This document shows positions 1 to 5,861 of a DNA stretch of 5,861 bases, one piece after another. Below the pieces are notes generated by a model that worked only from the letters and a program-made list of their open reading frames with translations, was not told the origin of the DNA and made no database searches. The DNA comes from RGIG4608 sp045125655 (lineage in GTDB: Bacteria; Bacillota; Clostridia; Oscillospirales; CAG-272). The position numbers and the translations under genes were made by a program. The DNA lies in assembly GCA_045125655.1 (NCBI GenBank), contig JBGVNP010000228.1, forward strand, positions 1 through 5,861, written 5' to 3'. How positions within the stretch are numbered: position 1 is the first letter of the stretch; each line of letters starts with the position of its first letter.

Positions 1-1
1 A

Positions 2-112
2 ATTACTCCGTAGGAGTGATTTTCGTAGTTTTGAAAGTATGGTGCATACGTCACGCTTGCGTGTAAGTATGTGCCGTGCTTTCTAAACCGATAATTCGTT
101 TGCGAATTATCG
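2..112 (+). other. three consecutive hairpins, possible structured RNA
   Basis: Seen: hairpin 1 pairs 2-9 with 13-20 (8 bp, one T-G pair). Hairpin 2 pairs 33-49 with 67-83 (17 bp without mismatch, four G-U pairs) and extends to 28-31/85-88 past one mismatch. It is capped by a small CACG/CGTG stem at 52-55/60-63. Hairpin 3 pairs 89-98 with 103-112 (10 bp, TTTG loop). The G-U pairs only form if the + strand is transcribed, because on the other strand they become A-C mismatches. The structure is followed by a + strand terminator at 161-199. Inference: this is either the 3' part of a small or untranslated RNA, or a hairpin-type interspersed repeat. I do not recognise a known RNA family. It is cut by the window edge, so its 5' limit is unknown. 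Confidence 0.45.
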
Positions 113-130
113 AAAATTTATGTAAAGTCT

Positions 131-229
131 GCTCAAACCAACCGATTAAGTTTTTCGGGGTGTGGGGCGGTTTTTTTCAAAAAAGCCCCACATCTTTTTA
201 CAACTAACTTCTGCGCGACAAATCAAAAT
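131..229. repeat. possible short relative of the right-edge repeat element
   Basis: The left part (137-155) has an accaa-cgattaa-gttttt pattern like the one at 5504-5527. The right part (215-228, cgacaaatcaaaat) is identical to 5848-5861, just beyond the right end of the 5478-5856 element. The interior differs completely and consists mainly of a G/C-rich hairpin. Inference: this could be a small element sharing ends with the larger one. The matches are short, so the call is weak. Confidence 0.28.
161..199 (+). terminator. intrinsic terminator, + strand
   Basis: The 8-bp stem tgtggggc (161-168) / gccccaca (185-192) encloses a run of T and a run of A that can extend the pairing, and it is followed by TCTTTTT (193-199). 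The T tract lies only on the + strand side, so it would stop transcription entering from the left edge, for example of the hairpin RNA at 2-112. It faces the tmcAL terminator, giving a convergent arrangement. Confidence 0.6.
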
Positions 230-232
230 TCA

Positions 233-261
233 AACCCCTCGCACATATCTTGCGAGGGGTT
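233..261 (-). terminator. intrinsic terminator of tmcAL
   Basis: A perfect 11-bp stem, aacccctcgca (233-243) with tgcgaggggtt (251-261), has a 7-base loop. It begins 5 bases past the tmcAL stop codon on the minus strand. Downstream on that strand the sequence is T-rich (TTTGAATTTTGATTTG). Position and strength fit the end of tmcAL transcription. Confidence 0.8.
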
Positions 262-266
262 CATCA

Positions 267-1415
267 TTATTCAATATAGGGTGATTTTTTAGTGCAAAAG
301 CCACTTGATTTTTTATATTTAAAGCACATCGAATAGAGGGCATCGGCTTTTCTGTCAAGCTCAAGCTGACGGCAATTCTCGGCATCCGCGGGCTTTGTAA
401 CGAGTTTTATATTTCTCTCTTCTTTTTTGATCAAGGATAGATACTCTCTGCCCTTTTCGTTCGCGCCGAGCAGGGTCGTGTAGGTCGGCACTGCATCAAG
501 ATCGTCCTGCCTGATACCCAACAAAATGCAGAGGATAGCGCGTCTTATAGCGGCGGACGTGTATTTTTTAGTCTGGAGATTATCAATAAAATATTCAAAG
601 TTCGGACTATTATGTGCAAGAGTAGTTATTCTATTTATCAGTCCCTTATCACTAATAGCAACGTCAAGCGTTTCGGGATCAATCAGGCGCAGAGCAAGAA
701 GAATCCCCTCCCCCGCCTTGTTGAGTGACGCAAATTGATTTTGGCGCAAAATATCAAAGGTATCGTTTGGAACAAAATCTTTCACGGCACTCTCGCCATC
801 CTTTTCGATAGCTTCTCTTATAGCGCTCGCGCTCGGCAATTCACTCGCAGAAAGCTCGGTGTCACGGTATGAGCTTCCCTCTCTCTTTATCGGGCATATT
901 TTCATTACGTACCTGTTTTTAATGATCGCCTTAGCATATTCAATACCCAAAATATCGTTTGAGAGGATACCATCAACGCCCGATCTTTTGGCAAGCAGAT
1001 CAAAATATGCTCCCGCGCTACCTTCACTTTTGGAAAGTCTTGAACATTCATTTTTAAACTCGTCCGATGCCGCGATCTCTGCTATTTTCATTATTTTTTC
1101 CGCGTCCGCGCTTTCCGAGCCAAACACGATCTTGCTCACTCCAAGCTCGTTGAGGATATAAACTCCCGCAGAGGCAAAATACTCCGCACTTGCACAACAA
1201 AACGGCACGGGAAGCTCAAAAATAAGATCGGCCCCCGCCTCGATCGCCATTCGTGCGCGTTCGTATTTGTCCACGATAGCAACGTCTCCGCGCTGCGTAA
1301 AGTTTCCGCTCATAACGCAGATTATCGGCTCATCACTAACCTTTTTTATTTCGTTGATCTGATGCAAATGTCCGTTGTGAAACGGATTATATTCACAAAT
1401 TATTCCAAAAGCCAT
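267..1415 (-). CDS. tmcAL: tRNA(Met) cytidine acetate ligase TmcAL
   Basis: Known for the family (formerly YlbM): TmcAL activates acetate with ATP to acetyl-adenylate and transfers the acetyl group to N4 of the wobble cytidine C34 of elongator tRNA-Met, which safeguards AUG decoding. It acts in the cytosol. Seen: 382 residues, slightly shorter than the roughly 400-415 usual. The N-terminal nucleotidyltransferase fold starts with GIICEYNPFHNGH (residues 4-16), carrying the HxGH signature at 13-16. MSGNFTQRG follows at 35-43, FELP at 66-69, KREGSSYRD at 177-185 and SASAIR at 195-200. TSAAIRRAILCILLGI (286-301) belongs to the C-terminal region typical of the family. The start is set by AAGGGG 8 bases upstream of the ATG. 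The gene is divergent from ackA, with 95 bases between the starts, and its own terminator follows the stop. I saw no convincing promoter for it. No key motif appears to be missing. Confidence 0.93.
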   Translation of the reverse strand: MAFGIICEYNPFHNGHLHQINEIKKVSDEPIICVMSGNFTQRGDVAIVDKYERARMAIEAGADLIFELPVPFCCASAEYFASAGVYILNELGVSKIVFGSESADAEKIMKIAEIAASDEFKNECSRLSKSEGSAGAYFDLLAKRSGVDGILSNDILGIEYAKAIIKNRYVMKICPIKREGSSYRDTELSASELPSASAIREAIEKDGESAVKDFVPNDTFDILRQNQFASLNKAGEGILLALRLIDPETLDVAISDKGLINRITTLAHNSPNFEYFIDNLQTKKYTSAAIRRAILCILLGIRQDDLDAVPTYTTLLGANEKGREYLSLIKKEERNIKLVTKPADAENCRQLELDRKADALYSMCFKYKKSSGFCTKKSPYIE

Positions 1416-1444
1416 TTTATTTTCCCCTTAATTTTAAAAATCTA

Positions 1445-1473
1445 TTGAAATTAAACTTTTTATAGTGTATAAT
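1445..1473 (+). promoter_or_regulatory. sigma-A promoter of ackA
   Basis: A -35 box TTGAAA (1445-1450) and a -10 box TATAAT (1468-1473) are separated by exactly 17 bases, so five of six and six of six consensus bases match. Transcription would start near 1480, giving a leader of about 30 bases containing TTGGAGG before the ackA ATG. No operator-like palindrome is evident. The same spacer must also carry the tmcAL promoter on the other strand, but I see no comparably good boxes there. Confidence 0.82.
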
Positions 1474-1510
1474 ATATCTGTTAATAAAAAATTTTGGAGG
1501 TTCATTTAAT

Positions 1511-2722
1511 ATGAATGTACTCGTTGTAAATGCGGGCTCAAGCTCGCTCAAATATCAGCTTTTTGATACAACAAACGGTGACGTTATCGCAAAGGGTCTT
1601 TGCGAAAGAATCGGTATCGACGGCAAGCTCACTCATAAGCAGCTTGTTAAGGGCATCACCCACTCCGCCGATGTAGATATGCCCAATCACACTGTAGCTA
1701 TGAAAGCAGTAGTTGATGCTCTTCTTGATTCAGAGCACGGCTGCCTTAAGAGCATGGATGAGATCGAAGCAGTTGGACACAGAGCAGTTCACGGCGGTCA
1801 GTATTTCTCTCAGTCCGTTATTCTCACTGATGAGGTTTATGAGATTCTCGACAAGAAGTGCCGCGACCTCGCGCCCCTTCATACTCCTGCATCTCTTCAG
1901 GGAATTCAGGCGTGCCTTGATATTCTTCCTGGCACCCCCCAGGCACTTGTTTTTGATACAGCATTCCATCAGACAATGCCCGAAGAAGCATATATGTACG
2001 GCATTTCCTACGATCTTTACGAGGAATACGGTATCCGTCGTTACGGTATGCACGGCACATCCCACCGCTTTGTTGCAGGCGAGATGATCAAGCTCCTCGG
2101 CGGCAACGCTGAAGGCACAAAGATTGTTACCTGCCACCTTGGAAACGGATCATCCATTTCCGCAGTTAAGGACGGCAAGTGCATCGATACAACAATGGGC
2201 TTCACTCCCCTTGCAGGTACTATCATGGGTACACGTTGCGGAGATATAGACCCCGCTCTTGTAACCTATATTATGGAAAAGAAGGGCTACTCCATTGACG
2301 AGGTAAACAGCTACCTCAATAAGAAGTGCGGTTTCCTTGGCGTTTCCGGCGTTTCTTCCGACTGTCGTGACCTTGAAGCAGCTATTAAGGAAGGCAATCA
2401 CAGAGCACAGCTTGCTATTGATATTCTTAAATATCAGATCAAGAAGTATATCGGTTCTTACGCTGCAGCTATGGGTGGTCTTGATGCAGTTGTATTCACA
2501 GCAGGTATCGGTGAAAACACACCCAAGATCCGCGCAGGCGCTCTTTCTGGACTTGAATTTCTTGGAATTGAACTCAATCAGGAAGTTAATGCAAACACAA
2601 TGGGTTGGACAGGCGTTACACAGCTTTCAACCGACTTTTCCAAGGTTAAGGTTTATATGATTCCTACAAACGAAGAGCTCGTTATCGCTCAGGACACAGA
2701 AGCGCTTGTTAAAGCACTCTAA
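1511..2722 (+). CDS. ackA: acetate kinase
   Basis: AckA catalyses acetate + ATP <-> acetyl phosphate + ADP. In fermenting Clostridia it normally runs toward acetate to yield ATP. It is cytosolic and belongs to the ASKHA kinase superfamily. Seen: 403 residues, full family length. The N-terminal signature NAGSSSLKYQ is at 7-16 and HGTSHR at 181-186. By position, the residues known as catalytic or substrate-binding in the Methanosarcina thermophila enzyme are all present: N7, R91, H124, D149, H181, R242 and E388. The phosphate-binding HLGNGSS is at 209-215, and the second nucleotide-site segment TAGIGENTP is at 330-338. GGAGG at 1496-1500, 10 bases before the ATG, supports the start. Promoter and terminator flank the gene closely, so it looks monocistronic. 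The usual partner pta (phosphotransacetylase) is not adjacent. Codon choice is rich in CTT, GTT and GCA, suggesting high expression. Confidence 0.98.
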   Translation: MNVLVVNAGSSSLKYQLFDTTNGDVIAKGLCERIGIDGKLTHKQLVKGITHSADVDMPNHTVAMKAVVDALLDSEHGCLKSMDEIEAVGHRAVHGGQYFSQSVILTDEVYEILDKKCRDLAPLHTPASLQGIQACLDILPGTPQALVFDTAFHQTMPEEAYMYGISYDLYEEYGIRRYGMHGTSHRFVAGEMIKLLGGNAEGTKIVTCHLGNGSSISAVKDGKCIDTTMGFTPLAGTIMGTRCGDIDPALVTYIMEKKGYSIDEVNSYLNKKCGFLGVSGVSSDCRDLEAAIKEGNHRAQLAIDILKYQIKKYIGSYAAAMGGLDAVVFTAGIGENTPKIRAGALSGLEFLGIELNQEVNANTMGWTGVTQLSTDFSKVKVYMIPTNEELVIAQDTEALVKAL

Positions 2723-3717
2723 TATTTGATTTTATAAAGGTTGTCACGAAAGTGGCAACCTTTTATTTTGTTGTTTTTTTGTACCGTATCCAAAAGTGCA
2801 TTTGCAAGCAATTCACGGTTGGTACGCGGCTTTGCAAATTCGGATGCACTATCGCCTTCGATGTCGAGATCGCGGGAATAACGAATATCCTCATTCTCCT
2901 CATTAAACCTCTGCGCCGTTTCCATATCGCCTCGGTTTACTGCGTTGAGATAGTCGGTGTCTAATTCGCGGGAGAATTTTCCTTTATTTTTTGAATTATC
3001 TCCTGTTCGTTTTGAGAACGGTTGATTATTTCCGTTATCTCTTTGGCTTTCAAGTCCGCCGCTTGGCTGTTTTGATTTTGTCTTGTATTCTTGATAATTT
3101 GGGAAATCTTTAGGGCTGTATTCTCGGACAAGTTCCGCTTCAAACAAGTTTGCCATAAAACTGCTCGCTCGTGACCAAGATTGTTGTTCGCTCTCATAAA
3201 TACTCCTTTCCACCAATTCTATATCGGTTTCGTTGTACAAGTTTATCTTTATTACTTTTGTTATTTTGGGGAAATTGCGACTCCCCACAACATAAAGTAA
3301 TGTATTATTTACCTCAAGGGTCGAATTGGGATGCTCGTTAACGGCTACTATTGCCTCTCCTCTCATTGACTGTTGGAAATCTTTAAGGGATTTTTTTGTT
3401 TTGAGTTTTGATTCGAGATCACTCATATTATTAAACGAAACAATACCAGCCTCTCTTGCCCAACCATATCTTTCATAGTCTTGCTTTTTGTAGCCACCCG
3501 TTTCTCTGCTCGCCTTGCCCTCAGGCGCACCCCTCGTTTTGTTGGGTGCCGTTTTTGTATCCTCGGTTGCTTGCTTAATGTCCCCAAGCATCATTGTAAT
3601 AATGCCTTGGTCTATGTCGGCATAGTCAGAGAATACGTTCATATCTCCTACGGAGTTTGAGAGTAATTTGTTGCTGTTTACTTGTGCTTCAAATTTTGGT
3701 TTGTTTGTGGGGTTGCA
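2719..3717 (-). pseudogene. internal fragment of a large polyvalent mobile-element protein
   Basis: Seen: the reading frame can start at ATG 3642 (307 residues), but it stays open and protein-like upstream to 3717 (about 25 further residues), where a TAA at 3718-3720 marks the edge of a repeat cluster. The last 15 or so codons run through the ackA terminator, and the stop codon overlaps the ackA stop. Both natural ends are therefore probably missing. Numbered from ATG 3642, YERYGWAREAGI (56-67) through KINLYNETDIELVERSIYESE (132-152) resembles a domain found in giant clostridial plasmid and phage proteins. A low-complexity linker follows. DYLNAVNRGDMETAQRF (230-246) and NRELLANALLDTVQ (275-288) are motifs I recall from the same polyvalent proteins, where the sequence normally continues. 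No catalytic function can be assigned. Spacing of GGAG to this ATG is only 2 bases, which argues against real initiation there. The family recall is from memory, not a search. Confidence 0.6.
2736..2770 (+). terminator. intrinsic terminator of ackA
   Basis: A 12-bp stem pairs 2736-2747 (aaaggttgtcac) with 2752-2763 (gtggcaaccttt), with one G-U pair and a GAAA tetraloop. It continues into a T-rich tail (TTTTATTTTG) and starts 13 bases after the ackA stop. The G-U pair and tail direction assign it to ackA. The opposite strand reads it as the C-terminus of the adjacent gene fragment. Confidence 0.9.
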
Positions 3718-3740
3718 TTAATCCATAGTTTGTAGTCCAC

Positions 3741-3872
3741 GCAAGATTCTTCGGTCGCTCAGCCGGACACGAAGTGTCATTCTGGAGCAGCCCTTGTGTC
3801 CCTTCGGAGATTCTATCGGTCGCTTATGCTCCCTCCAGAATGACACAAGGGCGCGATAGAATCTCGGCTGAG
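3741..3872. repeat. cluster of interleaved inverted and direct repeats
   Basis: Three perfect inverted pairs are visible: 3775-3787 with 3833-3845 (13 bases), 3791-3800 with 3842-3851 (10 bases) and 3807-3818 with 3854-3865 (12 bases). A fourth, ctcagccg 3758-3765 with cggctgag 3865-3872, is shorter. There is also a direct repeat: 3744-3759 (agattcttcggtcgct) recurs at 3808-3824 with one extra base. The pieces look like several copies of one interspersed repeat of the type seen in many gut bacteria, with agattct and cagaatgac arms, placed in alternating orientation. It begins about 20 bases upstream (minus strand) of where the mobile-element fragment is cut. No gene is supported here. Confidence 0.7.
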
Positions 3873-3914
3873 TTCCCTCAAGAATGACGCGTGGGTTCAA
3901 TGTTTGCAAGGGTT

Positions 3915-3965
3915 CCGCGCGTCATCCTCGAACGAAGCGCAAGCGGAGTGAAGGATCTTGCGCGG
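3915..3965. repeat. interspersed hairpin repeat
   Basis: Imperfect hairpin: ccgcgc (3915-3920) pairs with gcgcgg (3960-3965) and atcct (3924-3928) with aggat (3952-3956), with a G/C-rich interior around gcgcaagc. The core gtcatcctcgaacgaagcg...gtgaaggatctt resembles a short repeat widespread in bacterial genomes that translates as HSERSEES-like peptides. It lies about 50 bases past the stop of the radical SAM gene on the minus strand. It lacks a T tract, so I do not call it a terminator. Related in style to the cluster at 3741-3872. Confidence 0.6.
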
Positions 3966-4013
3966 CGCACAAACAAAATATTTAACTCCTCTATAAATCC
4001 CAATTTTACGTTA

Positions 4014-5450
4014 TTACCTCTTGAAGCGCGGTGGCTTTCTGACTTGCTTTTTAGCATAGTCCTCATGCATGAGAAGAGAAAACCTTTCTTCCTTTTCGGG
4101 ATAATATTCGGCAATATATTGATAAAGCAATGCATAAGCATCGTTTTGTGAAATTTTTCTAATGCTTCTACCATCATGCTCGGCAATGAAATCGCGCAAT
4201 CCAAGATAAAAATCAAACGGTGAGGGGACTCCATCAAGCGCATATTCAAGCGATGCTTCAAATCCACCGCCCTCACGGTACCTATCAAGAATATCGGCAA
4301 TTTCCGTCAGCAAGGACATCTCCTCAAAGCTCATCCATTTTGATTTCAGCACCGTATAGGGTGCTTTTTTTGATGCAACGTAGCCATATTCTTCAGCATC
4401 ACGGCGCAAAGCTGTTCCATGAAGCAGCTTCAAAAATCCGAGCTGAAGCATATCGCAGGCAAAATAGGCATCGTCAAACGAGCGTTTAAAGCTCACCATA
4501 TCTTCGCAGGGCAAGCCCGCAATAAGATCAAGATGAACGTGAACATTTCCAAGTGACTTAATGCGCAACGAAGCGTCAATTATCTTTTTTGAATCAAGAT
4601 GGCGAGAGATCGTATCAAGCGTTTGCGAATTGGTGCTTTGGAGTCCAATTTCAAGCTGAATCTTTCCCTTCGGCATCTGCCGGAATATTTCAAAGCTCTC
4701 CTCATTCAAAAGATTGGCGCAGATCTCAAAATGATATTTTTTTGTAAATTCGTCCGAAAGGAGTGCGCGCCATATTGAATTGGCTCTTTTTATATCGAAA
4801 TTAAACGTTCTGTCAACGAATTTTATTATCTTAATATCGGAGTGTAATTTTTCAAATTCGCGAAGATCGTCAAGCGTCTGTTCAAGCGATTTTGCGCGCA
4901 CACCCTCACTTGCAGATGAAAGACAGTAAGCGCATCTATAGGGGCATCCGCGACTGCTCTCGTAGTAAAGCATCGTTCCACCCTCAAAATCACCCTCGCG
5001 ATAGAGTATTCCCTCATTTCTCATCACGTCGGGACGTCCGCCGTCAATTATTCTGCCAATGCTCTCACCGTTTTTGATGGCATTGCATATTTTGACGATC
5101 GCATCCTCTCCCTCTCCGCGCACGATATGATCTATAAAATCGCAGTCAAATCGCTCACAATCAAAGCTGACCTCGGGGCCGCCAAAAACAATTCTTGCCT
5201 CAGGCAAAAGCGCCTTTAGGTCGGCGGCAATATCGAGCATTGAAGTGATATTCCATATATAGCACGAAAAACTGTAAACCTCCGCGCGCTCCGAAACAAG
5301 GCGCGAGAGAATTGAGGAATTCATATCTTTTAAATTGTATTCACAAATTGAAACCTCATATCCTGCCTCTTCAAGTGGCGCACGCAAGCATCTAAGTGCC
5401 AAACAGGTATGAGAATATGAACCGTTCAGACCAAATAATACGACCTTCAT
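4014..5450 (-). CDS. cobalamin-binding-type radical SAM protein (DUF4080-like)
   Basis: Seen: 478 residues. Residues 1-125 form a Rossmann-like cobalamin-binding-type domain (MKVVLFGLNGSYSH at 1-14, VFGGPEVSFD at 88-97, GEGE at 112-115). The radical SAM core starts with ESSRGCPYRCAYC, placing the CxxxCxxC cluster ligands at C169, C173 and C176, and continues with EIGLQS (267-272) and DLIAGLP (308-314). The C-terminal third (about 350-478) is helical and resembles the DUF4080 extension. Known: these enzymes cleave S-adenosylmethionine with a [4Fe-4S] cluster, and B12-type members often act as methyltransferases or in ring chemistry. This subfamily has no established substrate. The canonical DxHxxG cobalamin-ligand motif is not visible, so B12 binding is uncertain. 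CTGGAG about 6 bases before the ATG supports the start. No operon partner is in the window. Repeat elements lie on both sides and no clear terminator was found. Confidence 0.88.
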   Translation of the reverse strand: MKVVLFGLNGSYSHTCLALRCLRAPLEEAGYEVSICEYNLKDMNSSILSRLVSERAEVYSFSCYIWNITSMLDIAADLKALLPEARIVFGGPEVSFDCERFDCDFIDHIVRGEGEDAIVKICNAIKNGESIGRIIDGGRPDVMRNEGILYREGDFEGGTMLYYESSRGCPYRCAYCLSSASEGVRAKSLEQTLDDLREFEKLHSDIKIIKFVDRTFNFDIKRANSIWRALLSDEFTKKYHFEICANLLNEESFEIFRQMPKGKIQLEIGLQSTNSQTLDTISRHLDSKKIIDASLRIKSLGNVHVHLDLIAGLPCEDMVSFKRSFDDAYFACDMLQLGFLKLLHGTALRRDAEEYGYVASKKAPYTVLKSKWMSFEEMSLLTEIADILDRYREGGGFEASLEYALDGVPSPFDFYLGLRDFIAEHDGRSIRKISQNDAYALLYQYIAEYYPEKEERFSLLMHEDYAKKQVRKPPRFKR

Positions 5451-5477
5451 TTTTTACTCCAGTAGTTTTATAAATGG

Positions 5478-5856
5478 GATTTAGCGAGCACTATGTTTAC
5501 ACAGACCAAGCGATTAAAAAAGTTTTTTGGTTACTTTTTCTCAAAAAAGTAACCGCCCGCCGCGCAGGCGAAAAAACGCCCTTTTCTTTTTGGGAACTTT
5601 TTCTTTGGGGCTACTTTCTCAAAGAAAAAGTGGATAAATGATAAGCAGTCGCTATAGTTTGTAGCACTATTTTTAGATAGTTTGCCTTTGTAACGCTTTT
5701 TTCTTTGGCATAAGAGCCACAAAGAAAAAAGCTTGGCAAAAAAGAAATGGCGAGTGCGCTCAAGCCGCGCGGCTCTGCTACGCGCAGGGCGACCGCTTTT
5801 GAAAAAGCGGTGCAAAACAACCGATTGGTTACTGCGAACATAGTGCTCGACAAATC
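5478..5856. repeat. multi-hairpin element with terminal inverted repeats
   Basis: The ends 5478-5515 and 5819-5856 are inverted copies matching at 30 of 38 positions, including a perfect 13-base core, cgagcactatgtt. Between them lie four hairpins: 5529-5539/5543-5554 (11 bp, ggttac arms), 5596-5607/5620-5631 (12 bp, ctttttctttg type), 5695-5707/5720-5732 (13 bp, same type) and 5792-5799/5804-5811 (8 bp, accgcttt). The second and third have nearly the same arms and look like duplicated modules. Any open frame here is lysine/phenylalanine-rich and follows the hairpin arms, so I call no gene. Inference: a non-autonomous, MITE-like or hairpin-type interspersed repeat. The left end starts 28 bases upstream of the radical SAM start codon, so it may supply or interrupt that gene's promoter. 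Confidence 0.6.
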
Positions 5857-5861
5857 AAAAT

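Noticed and set aside
5..3656. actccgtaggag found at 5-16 (+) and 3645-3656 (-) as a shared regulatory site
   Set aside because: It is only 12 bases, with no similarity beyond it. One copy is a hairpin arm and the other lies in coding-like sequence, so chance is sufficient.
3642..3660. GGAG before ATG 3642 as a genuine start of the fragment gene
   Set aside because: Only 2 bases separate GGAG from the ATG, and the frame is protein-like upstream, so it is more likely internal coding sequence.
3741..3965. CRISPR array
   Set aside because: The repeats are inverted and unevenly spaced, and there are no regular spacers or cas genes.
3915..3965. Intrinsic terminator of the radical SAM gene
   Set aside because: The hairpin lacks a following T tract on the minus strand.
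3718..4300. Open frames across the repeat cluster and the 3' end of the radical SAM gene
   Set aside because: They translate inverted repeats or overlap a clear gene in another frame, with no domain signal or start context.
5531..5853. Two overlapping minus-strand open frames (94 and 80 residues) in the right-edge repeat
   Set aside because: They are lysine/phenylalanine-rich, follow hairpin arms, have no convincing ribosome binding site, and translate a repeat element.

Overview
The window most likely comes from a gut-type Clostridia (Bacillota) genome. The evidence is a Firmicutes-type tmcAL, a clostridial-looking acetate kinase behind a consensus vegetative promoter, strong GGAGG-type ribosome binding sites, a remnant of a large mobile-element protein of a kind I associate with Clostridia, and interspersed repeats. 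I cannot name a species from sequence alone.

Layout. Bases 1-232 hold no protein gene. They contain three consecutive hairpins whose G-U pairs point to a + strand RNA, then a + strand terminator. A minus-strand terminator (233-261) ends tmcAL (267-1415, minus). A 95-base intergenic region carries a near-perfect sigma-A promoter for ackA (1511-2722, plus), which ends in a textbook terminator (2736-2770). Directly against that terminator lies a decayed piece of a large mobile-element protein (2719-3717, minus) with both ends missing. It is followed by a cluster of shuffled inverted repeats (3741-3965). A cobalamin-binding-type radical SAM gene (4014-5450, minus) comes next. The window closes with a roughly 380-base multi-hairpin element bounded by imperfect inverted repeats (5478-5856).

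How the genes relate. tmcAL and ackA are divergent and both handle acetate. AckA interconverts acetate and acetyl phosphate, and TmcAL activates acetate with ATP to make N4-acetylcytidine in the elongator tRNA-Met anticodon. ackA has its own promoter and terminator and no pta next to it, so it looks monocistronic. The radical SAM gene is an orphan between two repeat regions.

I found no convincing new biological system. The points most worth checking are the structured RNA at the left edge, the terminal-inverted-repeat element at the right edge with a possible relative at 131-229, the interleaved order of inverted repeats at 3775-3865, and the doubly truncated gene fragment butted against the ackA terminator.
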